A DNA stretch of 64,000 nt, from the NCBI RefSeq assembly GCF_000376945.1, contig NZ_AQXU01000025.1, positions 900,036 through 964,035 of the forward strand, given 5' to 3'. The notes beneath the pieces are model-generated. The model did not search any database, was not told the DNA's origin, and was given only the letters and a program-made list of their open reading frames with translations. A program made the position numbers and the translations under genes. Shown here one piece after another: positions 28,844-37,551 of the stretch. Each line of letters starts with the position of its first letter. Position 1 is the stretch's first letter. This DNA comes from Leeia oryzae DSM 17879 (lineage in GTDB: Bacteria; Pseudomonadota; Gammaproteobacteria; Burkholderiales; Leeiaceae).

Positions 28844-30178
28844 ATGGTGCAGACCGATACAATTGCTGCCATTGCGACAGCCCCGGGGCGTGGCGGGGTT
28901 GGTGTTATCCGCATTTCCGGGCACGGATTATTGGCGTTTGCCCAGCACATTTGCGGCAAACAGCCCGCTCCGCGGCTGGCCACGCTGGCCGGTTTCAAGG
29001 ATGCACAAGGCGAATTGATCGACAGCGGTCTGGTGCTGTACTTCCCCGGGCCGCATTCTTTCACTGGCGAAGATGTCATCGAATTGCAAGGCCATGGTGG
29101 TCCGGCAGTGCTACAGCGCTTGCTCAAGCGTTGTGTTGAGCTGGGTGCACGTCTGGCGGAGCCGGGAGAATTTACCAAACGTGCATTCCTGAACGAAAAG
29201 CTGGATCTGGCGCAGGCAGAAAGCGTGGCGGACCTGATTGAGGCCAGCTCGGAAGAAGCGGCACGCAGCGCCATGCGCTCGCTGTCCGGGGCATTCTCCA
29301 GTCAGGTGAATGGCCTGGTGGAAGGCCTGATCAATCTGCGCATGCTGGTTGAAGCGACGCTGGACTTCCCCGAAGAAGACATCGATTTTCTGGAAGCGGC
29401 AGATGCGGCCGGCAAATTGCGAACCCTGCAACAGCAACTGCTGCAACTGCAGCAGGCGGCAGGCCAGGGTAAACTGCTACGCGATGGCATGAATGTGGTG
29501 CTGGTCGGCCAGCCCAACGTGGGCAAATCCAGCCTGATGAACCAGCTGGCAGGTGATGAAATTGCCATCGTGACCGACGTGGCTGGTACCACCCGCGATA
29601 CCCTGCGCGAGCTGATCCACCTGGATGGCATTCCGCTGCACCTGATTGATACCGCCGGCTTGCGTGATACCGTCGATACGGTGGAGAAAATCGGCATTGA
29701 ACGTACCTGGGCGGCGGTTAATAAGGCAGATCTGATCCTGCTGCTGGTCGATGCCAGAACCGGTATGACGGCCGACGACGACGCCATTCTGCACCGTCTG
29801 CCTGCAGTCCCCAAGCTGACGGTTCACAACAAGATCGACCTGTGCGGTGAATCGGCAGGTGAAACCCGGATTGGGGATGACTGGCATGTGAAGCTGTCTG
29901 CCAAGCAAGGGGAAGGCATTAACTTGCTGAAGCAGCGCTTGCTGCACATGGCTGGCTGGCAGGCAAACGAAGGCGTCTTCATGGCACGGGAGCGGCATCT
30001 GCTGGCCATCAAGGAAGCAGCCTTGCATTTGCAGCTGGCTAGCCAGGCCGGACATCAGATCGAGTTTTTGGCCGAAGAGCTGCGACTGGCACAACAGCAT
30101 TTATCCAGCATCACCGGCGAGTTCACCGCGGATGATCTGCTGGGTGAAATCTTCAGCCGTTTCTGTATTGGAAAATAA
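28844..30178 (+). CDS. mnmE: tRNA uridine-5-carboxymethylaminomethyl modification GTPase
   Basis: 444 aa. N-terminal tetrahydrofolate-binding domain ([22 protein letters not shown]), helical domain, and embedded G domain with G1 GQPNVGKSS, the DTAGLRD G3 motif and NKIDL; the C-terminal FCIGK ending includes the reactive Cys. With MnmG (at 39-41 kb here) it makes the cmnm5 modification at U34 of certain tRNAs. ATG 28844 has GGAG five bases upstream; an in-frame upstream ATG at 28808 lacks an RBS. Confidence 0.98.
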   Translation: MVQTDTIAAIATAPGRGGVGVIRISGHGLLAFAQHICGKQPAPRLATLAGFKDAQGELIDSGLVLYFPGPHSFTGEDVIELQGHGGPAVLQRLLKRCVELGARLAEPGEFTKRAFLNEKLDLAQAESVADLIEASSEEAARSAMRSLSGAFSSQVNGLVEGLINLRMLVEATLDFPEEDIDFLEAADAAGKLRTLQQQLLQLQQAAGQGKLLRDGMNVVLVGQPNVGKSSLMNQLAGDEIAIVTDVAGTTRDTLRELIHLDGIPLHLIDTAGLRDTVDTVEKIGIERTWAAVNKADLILLLVDARTGMTADDDAILHRLPAVPKLTVHNKIDLCGESAGETRIGDDWHVKLSAKQGEGINLLKQRLLHMAGWQANEGVFMARERHLLAIKEAALHLQLASQAGHQIEFLAEELRLAQQHLSSITGEFTADDLLGEIFSRFCIGK

Positions 30179-30795
30179 GCCCTTCTTTGCGCACAGGTGG
30201 TGAGCCATTGGTTTCTGCCTGTGCGTCATTGGCGCGATGGGCATGCACGCTAACTAAATATCGCCGCCCGCCCACTGGGTGCCGATGAATTTGCTCCACA
30301 TATTACGGGGGTATTCACTGCTTCTCCACCCTCTCAGGTAGCCACCCTGCCTGATGATGTTCCCGTTAATGTGACCTCAATCGCCTTTGCGGTCGCCTGA
30401 AGTCAATTTTCTTCGGTCATCCCTCTTCTTTACGCAATGAAGTTTTTCCAGATTTTTAGGTGTTCACACTGTCAGCGTTTGTAACGGCTGCTGGCGGATC
30501 ATGCTGAATGTTTTCAGAATGACAAATTAAGGGATGTACTGGTTGCGCCGGTGACGTCATGGCATGCCTAGCAAAGTAAGTGACTGTGCAATGGTTCGTT
30601 TGCGCTACCTGCTGTGCATGTGATGGATAGTATTCTTTTGGATGCTGATTTCACGACATGTCCGTGAATGCACTTAAAAGCGCACACAAGGCATTTTTGA
30701 CTTTTTTGGTATCTCGGTCTTGGTGTTGCAGAAAAAATGCAATATAGCGTGTTTTGACGGGTCGATTTTTGGCGGATGGTCAGAAAAATTGGTGA

Positions 30796-30811
30796 TGTTT
30801 CACGTGAAACG
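30796..30811. promoter_or_regulatory. parS centromere site 2
   Basis: TGTTTCACGTGAAACG contains the exact 14-bp core GTTTCACGTGAAAC (30797-30810). Intergenic between mnmE and leuA. Confidence 0.93.
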
Positions 30812-30869
30812 TATTCGCCGTTGAGGTGAGTATGGAGGACTTGCAGGGAGAGGAGATCTTGCTTGAAGT

Positions 30870-30897
30870 TGGGCCACCGGGGATAACCGGTGGCCCA
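30870..30897 (-). other. GC-rich hairpin downstream of leuA
   Basis: TGGGCCACCGG, 6-nt loop, CCGGTGGCCCA: an 11-bp perfect stem 46 bp after the leuA stop. No U-run follows on the minus strand, so termination there is uncertain, though it is well placed for it. Confidence 0.55.
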
Positions 30898-30942
30898 GGG
30901 CCGCAACTGGCTTATGGCCAGCCGACGGTTCGCGAAAAAGGA

Positions 30943-32742
30943 TTAGATCTCTGCCGTTTGTGCATTGATCTTGCTGGACTGGCTCAGGCGGGACAACGCA
31001 GCCAAATACGCCTTGGCACTGGCAACCACAATATCGGTATCTGCGCCCTGCCCGTTGACCACGCGGCCTTCCTTGTTCAGGCGTACGGTCACTTCCCCTT
31101 GGCTGTCTGTGCCGCTGGTAATGGCGTTGACCGAGTACAGTTGCAGTTCACTGCCAGACTGAACGATGGCTTCGATGGCCTTGAAGGAGGCATCGACAGG
31201 GCCGGAGCCATGGCTCTCGGAGCGCTGCTCGCCTGCCGGGCTGCTGATGACCACGCTGGCATGCGGGATTTCGCCGGTTTCGGAATGCACGCTCAAGGAC
31301 ACCAGTTTGTAGGTGTCGGGTTCCTGATGGTGCGCTTCGTTAGACATCAGGGCGTGCAAGTCTTCGTCGAAGATTTCCCGTTTTTTGTCGGCCAGCTCTT
31401 TGAAGCGGGCAAAGGCAGTATTCAGGGCTTCTTCACTCTCCAGCACAATGCCGAGGTCGTGCAGTTTGGTCTTAAAGGCATTGCGACCGGACAATTTGCC
31501 CAGGGTCAAGCGGTTGGCAGACCAGCCGACGGACTCGGCAGACATGATTTCATAGGTCTCGCGGTGCTTCAGTACGCCATCCTGGTGGATGCCGGATTCG
31601 TGCGCAAAGGCATTGGCACCGACAATGGCTTTGTTCGGCTGTACCGGGTAACCGGTAATGGTAGACACCAGCTTGGAGGTTGGCACAATCTGGGTAGCAT
31701 CCACCTGGGTCTCTACCGCAAAAATGTCGTGACGGGTGCGGACGGCCATGACGATTTCTTCCAGACTGGCGTTACCGGCACGTTCTCCCAGACCGTTGAT
31801 GGTACATTCCACCTGACGGGCACCACCCAGCACGGCAGACAGGGAGTTGGCCACGGCCATGCCCAGATCGTTATGGCAGTGGGCAGACCAGATCACCTTG
31901 TCGCCGCCTTTGGTTTTGGCGATCAGCTCACGGAAAAACGCCTCGGTTTTCTGCGGCACGGCGTAGCCGACAGTGTCCGGTACGTTCAGGGTGGTGGCGC
32001 CAGCTTCGATCACGGCACCAAACACGTGGGCCAGAAAATCAATGTCAGAACGCAAGGCATCTTCCGCCGAGAATTCGACATCATCGGTATATTCGCGGGC
32101 AATCTTCACGGCCTTGACGGCGGCTTCCACGACCTGTTCCGGCGTCATGCGCAGCTTTTTCTCCATATGGATCGGGCTGGTCGCAATGAAGGTATGGATA
32201 CGGCCTCTGGCGGCTGGCTTGATGGCCTCGCCGGCGGTGCGTACATCGCGCTCATTGGCACGGGCCAGCGAGCAGACTGTCGAGTTTTTCACGGTTTCGG
32301 CAATCGCCTTGATGGACTCAAAGTCACCCGGGCTGGCTGCGGCAAAACCGGCTTCAATAATGTCGACGCCCAGTTTTTCCAGCTGACGCGCAATGCGGAT
32401 CTTCTCTTCTTTGGTCATGGAAGCGCCTGGGCTTTGTTCGCCGTCACGCAAGGTGGTATCGAAGATATACAAACGGTTGCTCATGGTCTGGACTTTCTGT
32501 TGGGTGTCGCTGGTCTCTGATGTCGCACTAATGAAATAGTGATGAATATTAAAGGCTCTGCCCATGCTGGTCGCCAGCATGCCAAGTTTGTTGACATGCG
32601 CCAAAGGTATGCTGCCACGTTCACGCCATTTGTAGATGGCGGAACGCGTGACGGGATCATCCGGGAAGGCTTTGATAAAGGCTTCCGCGAGGGCACTAGG
32701 GCCGCCGAAGTCACGGATTAGACGTTCGATGTCCAATTGCAT
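30943..32742 (-). CDS. leuA: 2-isopropylmalate synthase with N-terminal HTH extension
   Basis: Leucine-biosynthetic condensation of acetyl-CoA with 2-oxoisovalerate. Residues 87-599 are a complete class I Leu[14 protein letters not shown] at the N-terminus, [13 protein letters not shown] metal-binding motif, NGLGERAGN, and a C-terminal allosteric domain. Residues 1-70 form an extra small helical region resembling a Cro/CI-type HTH ([12 protein letters not shown] ... [22 protein letters not shown]). The long start ATG 32742 has a good RBS (AAGGA, 6 nt), whereas ATG 32484 (class I start) has none, so a fusion is favoured. I recall a database domain name (carph-isopro) for such regions, but not with certainty. 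Confidence 0.92.
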   Translation of the reverse strand: MQLDIERLIRDFGGPSALAEAFIKAFPDDPVTRSAIYKWRERGSIPLAHVNKLGMLATSMGRAFNIHHYFISATSETSDTQQKVQTMSNRLYIFDTTLRDGEQSPGASMTKEEKIRIARQLEKLGVDIIEAGFAAASPGDFESIKAIAETVKNSTVCSLARANERDVRTAGEAIKPAARGRIHTFIATSPIHMEKKLRMTPEQVVEAAVKAVKIAREYTDDVEFSAEDALRSDIDFLAHVFGAVIEAGATTLNVPDTVGYAVPQKTEAFFRELIAKTKGGDKVIWSAHCHNDLGMAVANSLSAVLGGARQVECTINGLGERAGNASLEEIVMAVRTRHDIFAVETQVDATQIVPTSKLVSTITGYPVQPNKAIVGANAFAHESGIHQDGVLKHRETYEIMSAESVGWSANRLTLGKLSGRNAFKTKLHDLGIVLESEEALNTAFARFKELADKKREIFDEDLHALMSNEAHHQEPDTYKLVSLSVHSETGEIPHASVVISSPAGEQRSESHGSGPVDASFKAIEAIVQSGSELQLYSVNAITSGTDSQGEVTVRLNKEGRVVNGQGADTDIVVASAKAYLAALSRLSQSSKINAQTAEI

Positions 32743-32762
32743 GGAGGTTCCTTGTTGAATCG

Positions 32763-32866
32763 TTAGACAGATAGTAGGGGAAATTAGACATCACGTCAAA
32801 TAATTTTAGCGATGAACTCACAAAAACAACCAACGTATGGCGACATACATTCCCCTAAATGTCTAA
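32763..32866 (-). promoter_or_regulatory. leuA promoter with three TGTCTAA motifs
   Basis: On the minus strand, -35 TTGACG (32794-32799), 17-bp spacer, -10 TACTAT (32771-32776). TGTCTAA sits in the spacer (32784-32790) three bases after the -35, and again at the start point (32763-32769), exactly 21 bp (two helical turns) away. A third, inverted copy is at 32860-32866. The layout is that of a repressor operator. Confidence 0.72.
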
Positions 32867-32867
32867 T

Positions 32868-34538
32868 TTAGATGGTTTCGATCATTTTTGGCAGTACCAG
32901 ACCGGCAAATGCCTTCAGGACAGCCTGCCATGAGGCGGTTACGATATCGCGATGTCGTCCCACGCCAAAGCTGGGTCGCTGGCAATTGCCGCTGACGGTG
33001 ATATACGCCACGGCTTCTGCATCTTCGCCGGTGGTCAGCGCATGCTCATGATAATTGCGGATATGTACCTGCGTGCCAAAGTGGCGATTGAGCGCATCCA
33101 TGAGTGCATGCAACGGACCATCGCCCTGCCCGGTCAGCTGCTGCGGCTGCCCGGCAATCTGCAGGCAAATGCGTAACTCGCCAGATTCAAACCAGCTTGG
33201 CGCCCCTTCAGCCAGCGTCATATCCGGGTGTGCTGACAGATAACTCGACTCGAACAGTCGGAGGATCTCGTCCGCCGTTTGGGCTTGGCCGGTGTCATCG
33301 GTCACGGTTTGTACCTTGCCGGCAAAATCCATTTGTAGATCACGTGGTAACTGATAGCCGTATTGCTGTTCCAGTACCCAGGCGATGCCCCCTTTGCCGG
33401 ACTGGCTGTTGACGACAATCACGGCCTCGTAGGAGCGACCCACGTCTTTTGGATCCAGCGGCAAATAGGGCACCTGCCAGAACGTATCGGCAGTCTGTGC
33501 GGCAAAGCCCTTTTTGATGGCGTCCTGATGCGAACCGGAAAACGCGGTATAGACCAGTTCACCCGCGTAGGGATGGCGGGGATGCACCGGCAGCCGGGTA
33601 AAGCGTTCGACCGCATCGCGCACGCGGTCGATGTCTGAAAAATCCAGTCCCGGTGCAATGCCCTGGGTGTACAGGTTGAGCGCCAGGGTGACCAGATCCA
33701 CATTGCCGGTACGTTCGCCGTTGCCAAACAGACAGCCTTCGACCCGCTCAGCCCCGGCCAGCAAGGCGAGTTCAGCTGCGGCGACACCGGTACCACGATC
33801 GTTGTGCGGGTGCACAGAGAGGATGATGGACTCGCGCTCTCTCAAGTGGCGGTGCATCCATTCAATCTGGTCGGCATAGCGGTTGGGCGTGCTGAGCTCA
33901 ACCGTGGCCGGCAGGTTGAGAATCATCTGCTGGCCGGGTGTCGGTTGCCAGGCTTCCATCACGGCGTGGCAGATATCCAGCGAGAAATCCAGCTCGGTCG
34001 CAGAGAATGTCTCCGGCGAATACTGGAAGACCCATTCGGTTTCGGGTTGTTGCTGCGCGCAGGCCCGGCACAGACGGGTTGCTTCGACCGCCATGCGGAT
34101 CATTTCCGCGCGGGATTTCTGATACACCAATGCCCGCCAGACTGGGGCTGTCGGGTTATACAGATGGATAATCGCCCGCCTGGCACCCTGCAGTGCTTCA
34201 AAGGTACGGCGAATCAGGTGCTCGCGCGCCTGGGTGATGACTTCAATGGTGACGTCTTCCGGGATGGCCTGGCCGGTGATCAGCTGGCGTACAAAGTCAA
34301 AATCGGTTTGTGAGGCGCTGGGGAAGGCGACTTCGATCTGCTTGAACCCGGTTTTAACCAATAGCTCGAAAAAGGCCCGTTTGGTGGGGATATCCATCGG
34401 GTTGGCCAATGCCTGGTTGCCATCCCGCAGATCGGTGCTGCACCAGAGGGGTGAGTGGGTGATGGTCCTGCCCGGCCATTGCCGGTCGGACATGGGAATG
34501 GGCTGGGCAGGCTGATATTTGAATGCTGGATCGTGCAT
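32868..34538 (-). CDS. 2-isopropylmalate synthase, class II (LeuA2)
   Basis: 556-aa second isopropylmalate synthase of the fungal/actinobacterial type: STDLRDGNQALANPMD in the first strand, VHPHNDRGTG metal site, GNGERTGNVDL and a C-terminal regulatory-like domain. The class differs clearly from the neighbouring HTH-LeuA. ATG 34538 is favoured over the adjacent GTG because GGAG is five bases away. It lies 125 bp upstream of the HTH-leuA gene in the same direction and has its own promoter. Two isozymes with different leucine sensitivity are a common arrangement (inference). Confidence 0.93.
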   Translation of the reverse strand: MHDPAFKYQPAQPIPMSDRQWPGRTITHSPLWCSTDLRDGNQALANPMDIPTKRAFFELLVKTGFKQIEVAFPSASQTDFDFVRQLITGQAIPEDVTIEVITQAREHLIRRTFEALQGARRAIIHLYNPTAPVWRALVYQKSRAEMIRMAVEATRLCRACAQQQPETEWVFQYSPETFSATELDFSLDICHAVMEAWQPTPGQQMILNLPATVELSTPNRYADQIEWMHRHLRERESIILSVHPHNDRGTGVAAAELALLAGAERVEGCLFGNGERTGNVDLVTLALNLYTQGIAPGLDFSDIDRVRDAVERFTRLPVHPRHPYAGELVYTAFSGSHQDAIKKGFAAQTADTFWQVPYLPLDPKDVGRSYEAVIVVNSQSGKGGIAWVLEQQYGYQLPRDLQMDFAGKVQTVTDDTGQAQTADEILRLFESSYLSAHPDMTLAEGAPSWFESGELRICLQIAGQPQQLTGQGDGPLHALMDALNRHFGTQVHIRNYHEHALTTGEDAEAVAYITVSGNCQRPSFGVGRHRDIVTASWQAVLKAFAGLVLPKMIETI

Positions 34539-34588
34539 CACAACTCCTTTTTGGACTTTTGGTCCATTGTTTTGGTGGGTGTGTGCAA

Positions 34589-34691
34589 ATCCTAATCAAT
34601 ATTAGACATTAATTCAAATGTAATTTAATAAATTATATGAATAAGTGTCTATTTTATGTATATATATGCAGTTATTGTCTAATATTGGACA
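34589..34691 (-). promoter_or_regulatory. leuA2 promoter with TGTCTAA operator and TGTC-GACA palindrome
   Basis: On the minus strand, -35 TTGAAT (34612-34617), 17-bp spacer, -10 TAGGAT (34589-34594). TGTCTAA (34602-34608) lies in the spacer three bases after the -35, the same offset as in the HTH-leuA promoter. Further upstream are TGTCTA (34646-34651, inverted) and the 14/16 palindrome TGTCTAATATTGGACA (34676-34691), which runs over the stop codon of the LysR gene. Confidence 0.65.
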
Positions 34692-35614
34692 TCGCAAAGT
34701 CCGCTGCAGTCAAAGTCCTTCCAGTTTCTGGCATCGTCAATAAGCAGTTTGCTCAGCATACGGGCTGCGGGGCCAGTGGCCTGCTTGGCAGAGGCAATCA
34801 GGTACAGCGAAATGGTGCGTTCACGACCATGCCGTAGCGGCAGCGGCTTGAGCCTACCCTGCAAAAAGTCTTCAACGATCAGATGTTTGGGCAGCCAGGC
34901 AAACGCCAGCCCAGCCTTTACCATGTCGATGGAGGTTTGCGGGTAACTGACCGTCCAGCGCTGCTTGGCTCCCAGCCAGCCAGAGTCGCGGGGATTTTGC
35001 GTACCAGAATCCCGCACCACGGACTGGGTATGTTCCAGCAGGTCATCGCTGGTGAGGGCTCGTCCCAGATGATGCAAGGGGTGTGCTGGCGCTGCGGAGG
35101 CTACCAAAGTGGCATCCAGCAGTTTTTCTCCCAGATAGCCGGTGGGGATATTGGTAGCAATCACGATATCGGCCTGACCGGTGGTAATGGCTTCATCCGC
35201 CCCGGACATCACCACTTCATGCACTTGCAACAAAGTGTTCGGACATTCGCGGGCAAAATTGGACAACGCAGAAAACAGAATCGTGCTCGGGAACAACGCC
35301 TCCACCGCTATATGCAATTCGGCCTCCCAACCCTGTGCCAGCAAGGCAGCATGTTGTTCCAGCCTGGCCAGCCCGTCCACCAGCGGCTTGGCATGCCGTA
35401 GCAAGGTGGCCCCGGTTTCCGTGAGCATCATCCGCCGCCCTTCCTGTGCCAGCAAAGGGACACCGATCTGCTCCTGCAGCTTGGCGATGGTGTAACTGAT
35501 GGCGGACTGACTGCGGTGCAAATGTTCAGCCGCCTGGGCAAAGCCACCGGTTTCTACCACGGCTTGCAAGACACGCCATTGCTCTGCACTGGTTTTGGGA
35601 AGTCTTAACGGCAT
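34679..35614 (-). CDS. LysR-family transcriptional regulator
   Basis: 311 aa. The HTH (AQAAEHLHRSQSAISYTIAKLQ) is followed by an effector domain with the typical DIVIATNIP strand. It lies immediately upstream of leuA2 in the same direction, with 140 bp between, and divergent from the HNHDDYV peptide genes 166 bp away. Control of the leuA genes or of the peptides are both possible. Its stop codon lies within a TGTC...GACA palindrome. I do not recognise a specific orthologue. Confidence 0.88.
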   Translation of the reverse strand: MPLRLPKTSAEQWRVLQAVVETGGFAQAAEHLHRSQSAISYTIAKLQEQIGVPLLAQEGRRMMLTETGATLLRHAKPLVDGLARLEQHAALLAQGWEAELHIAVEALFPSTILFSALSNFARECPNTLLQVHEVVMSGADEAITTGQADIVIATNIPTGYLGEKLLDATLVASAAPAHPLHHLGRALTSDDLLEHTQSVVRDSGTQNPRDSGWLGAKQRWTVSYPQTSIDMVKAGLAFAWLPKHLIVEDFLQGRLKPLPLRHGRERTISLYLIASAKQATGPAARMLSKLLIDDARNWKDFDCSGLCDVQY

Positions 35615-35638
35615 GATTGATCAACTTTTTGGATTAAA

Positions 35639-35667
35639 TTGACCAGTATTTTACGCTTTTTTATCAC
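35639..35667 (+). promoter_or_regulatory. Probable promoter of the HNHDDYV peptide genes
   Basis: -35 TTGACC (35639-35644) and -10 TATCAC (35662-35667) with 17 bp spacing, about 115 bp before the first peptide start. It lies in the divergent region shared with the LysR gene. Confidence 0.45.
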
Positions 35668-35780
35668 TTCAATGGATGGAATAATGCATCCATACCGTTA
35701 GTGCACTAAATAAAAGTCTGCTAACGATTCACAGCGGTACTAACTGCTGCGCTATTTCAACTCATACGAAAGACCGAACC

Positions 35781-35903
35781 ATGAAAACTTTGATTGCTTC
35801 CCTCGTTGCCCTGATGACGCTGGCTGCTGCCGGTACGGCTTCTGCCGAAAATCACAACCACGATGATTATGTGCGTGACCACATCCAGGCATTTGGCCGC
35901 TAA
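35781..35903 (+). CDS. Small secreted HNHDDYV peptide, copy 1
   Basis: 40 aa, unrecognised. Residues 1-22 are a Sec signal peptide (MKTL start, hydrophobic core, ASA cleavage site). The predicted mature 18-mer is ENHNHDDYVRDHIQAFGR: three His and three Asp, and possibly metal- or surface-binding. The copy in the next gene is identical except residue 8, yet 16 of its other codons differ synonymously (plus a different stop codon), so both are under protein-level selection. The upstream RBS is weak (GAAAG). No enzyme or receptor is adjacent other than a divergent LysR. Confidence 0.85.
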   Translation: MKTLIASLVALMTLAAAGTASAENHNHDDYVRDHIQAFGR

Positions 35904-35944
35904 GACTGCAAACATCATTTAAACGTATTGATAAAGGACTGACC

Positions 35945-36067
35945 ATGAAAACCCTGATCGCTTCATTTGTTGCCCTGATGACCCTGGCCGCAGCCGGGAC
36001 GGCTTCTGCAGAAAACCACAACCACGATGACTACGTTCGTGACCATATCCAGGCGTTTGGTCGCTGA
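35945..36067 (+). CDS. Small secreted HNHDDYV peptide, copy 2
   Basis: 40 aa, 39 identical to copy 1 (Phe8 instead of Leu8), same signal peptide plan and the same predicted mature 18-mer. RBS AAAGGA precedes ATG 35945, and the gene is 41 bp after copy 1, so the two are probably co-transcribed up to the terminator at 36113-36169. Pervasive synonymous divergence between the copies shows they are old, functional duplicates rather than a sequencing artefact. Confidence 0.87.
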   Translation: MKTLIASFVALMTLAAAGTASAENHNHDDYVRDHIQAFGR

Positions 36068-36112
36068 TCATCGTATTGCCTGATACGTCACCAGACGGAT
36101 CGGGTTGGACAC

Positions 36113-36169
36113 AAGCCACACCACCATGTTCCCTGCTCTCCTCAGGGGTCATGGTGGTGTGGCTTTTTG
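36113..36169 (+). terminator. Strong terminator after the peptide pair
   Basis: A perfect 16-bp stem (AAGCCACACCACCATG / CATGGTGGTGTGGCTT) enclosing a 21-nt loop, ending in five U. Unusually long for an intrinsic terminator. Confidence 0.92.
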
Positions 36170-36326
36170 TATGACCCAAGATGGGTAGCTGGGAGGCATG
36201 CGTTAGTTGTAGTAAAGCCCTACGTGCTTCTGATGCAGGCGGATACTTTCAATCGTTCAAAGAATGCACAGAGGTTTTGGTGCCGGAAACGATAGCCGTG
36301 ACATGATGAAGAAATGTCAAATGCAC

Positions 36327-36355
36327 TTGCCAAGGTAGTACATTCACCCTAGTCT
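36327..36355 (+). promoter_or_regulatory. Probable promoter of peptide gene 3
   Basis: -35 TTGCCA and -10 TAGTCT with a 17-bp spacer, 39 bp before the gene at 36395. Confidence 0.35.
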
Positions 36356-36394
36356 TGAAAGGGCTGGCAAACTGAGCCAGAGAAAGAGAAAATC

Positions 36395-36631
36395 ATGACA
36401 ACCAAACTTTTTTTAGTACTATCTGTCATTGCTCTCGGGTATTCATTTACCTCTGGTGCTGACACATTACCCCTACCGCTTCCAGAAACCATCGCAGGTT
36501 GTGCTTGCGCACCAGCTCCGCATCAGCGGGAATCTCATAACCACGACGATTACGTGGCAGACCGCAAACTTGCATTTGGTGTTGAACCACCGATTGCTAA
36601 TACGGACAGTAAGTCCGGTGACGGCAAATAA
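36395..36631 (+). CDS. Small secreted protein with HNHDDYV motif, copy 3 (divergent)
   Basis: 78 aa. A Sec signal peptide (about residues 1-21, FTSGA) is followed by a Pro-rich segment with CAC, then RESHNHDDYVADRKLAFG, which matches the mature part of copies 1 and 2 at E-x-HNHDDYV-x-D-x3-AFG. A polar tail follows. RBS AAAGAG precedes ATG 36395. It has its own promoter, 225 bp beyond the terminator of copies 1-2. The retention of the same core motif in an otherwise different protein marks the motif as the functional part. Confidence 0.78.
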   Translation: MTTKLFLVLSVIALGYSFTSGADTLPLPLPETIAGCACAPAPHQRESHNHDDYVADRKLAFGVEPPIANTDSKSGDGK

Positions 36632-36648
36632 TGTAGTGAAATGACTAA

Positions 36649-36676
36649 GCTGGCTGATGAGGACTTATCAGCCAGC
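36649..36676. terminator. Hairpin between peptide gene 3 and parB
   Basis: 10-bp perfect stem GCTGGCTGAT / ATCAGCCAGC with an 8-nt loop between convergent genes; the U-tracts are weak on both sides. Confidence 0.5.
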
Positions 36677-36682
36677 CAAACG

Positions 36683-37531
36683 TTATGCTTCAAAAATTCG
36701 CAGCAAACCTTCCAGCTGGTCCAGGCTGTCGTAATCGATCACGATCTTGCCTTTTCCCTTATTGTTTCCCTTGATTTCTACCTTGGCGCCCAGTCGGTCA
36801 GACAGGCTCTCTGACAGGCGTGCCACATCCGGATTGACCGGCTTGGGCGTGGCGAGTGGTTTGGGATTGAGCCAGGCTTTGACCAGTGCCTCGGTTTGCC
36901 GGACAGACAGCTGTTTGCTTTGCACGGCTTGCGCTGCGGTTACCTGCTGTAGCGCCGGTAGCGACAGCAGTGCCCTGGCGTGGCCCATGTCCAGTTCCCG
37001 GTTGTTGAGCATCTGCTGAACCGGCTTGGGCAATTGGAGCAAACGCAGCAAGTTGCTGACGGCACTGCGAGAACGGCCGACGGCCCCTGCGGCCGAGTCA
37101 TGGGTCATGCCGAATTCGTCGATCAGGCGCTGCAACCCTTGTGCTTCTTCCAGTGCGTTCAGTTCCTGGCGCTGGATGTTTTCGATCAGGGCAATGGCCA
37201 GGGCGGCTTCGTCTGCCACTTCACGGATCAGTACCGGGACTTCGGTCAGGCCGGCCAGCTGGGCGGCACGCCAGCGACGTTCGCCGGCGATGATTTCGTA
37301 ACGCTCGCCATTGTCTTCCAGCGGACGCACCAGAATCGGCTGGATCAGGCCCTGAGCCTTGATCGAATCCGCCAGTTCCGCCAGGGCTTCGCTGTCCATG
37401 TGACTGCGAGGCTGGTATTTGCCGGGTTGCAAAAAGCTGACCGGCACCATGGATAAGGTGTCTTGAGGGCTGCCCAGGCTATCTGCCAGCAAGGCGTCCA
37501 GGCCGCGGCCCAATCCTTTGAGTTTTGCCAT
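36683..37531 (-). CDS. parB: Chromosome partitioning protein ParB
   Basis: 282 aa CTP-dependent parS-binding clamp. It has the N-terminal arginine-rich/CTPase segment (ALAELADSIKAQGLIQPILVRP, GERRWRAAQLAG) and a central HTH (DSAAGAVGRSRSAVSNLLRLLQL) that reads parS, plus a C-terminal dimerisation region. Three perfect parS cores lie in this window. It is 20 bp downstream of parA in the same operon. Confidence 0.97.
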   Translation of the reverse strand: MAKLKGLGRGLDALLADSLGSPQDTLSMVPVSFLQPGKYQPRSHMDSEALAELADSIKAQGLIQPILVRPLEDNGERYEIIAGERRWRAAQLAGLTEVPVLIREVADEAALAIALIENIQRQELNALEEAQGLQRLIDEFGMTHDSAAGAVGRSRSAVSNLLRLLQLPKPVQQMLNNRELDMGHARALLSLPALQQVTAAQAVQSKQLSVRQTEALVKAWLNPKPLATPKPVNPDVARLSESLSDRLGAKVEIKGNNKGKGKIVIDYDSLDQLEGLLRIFEA

Positions 37532-37551
37532 CGGGATTCCGTAAGATAAGG

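Larger units (their letters stand above)
30179..30942. other. 764-bp intergenic region containing parS site 2
   Basis: No open frame that looks like a protein, no tRNA and no repeat was recognised apart from parS at 30796-30811 and the hairpin at 30870-30897. A small RNA cannot be ruled out. Confidence 0.4.

Noticed and set aside
30826..32520. 564-codon open frame opposite leuA
   Set aside because: Antisense shadow of leuA, with no RBS and no recognisable domain.
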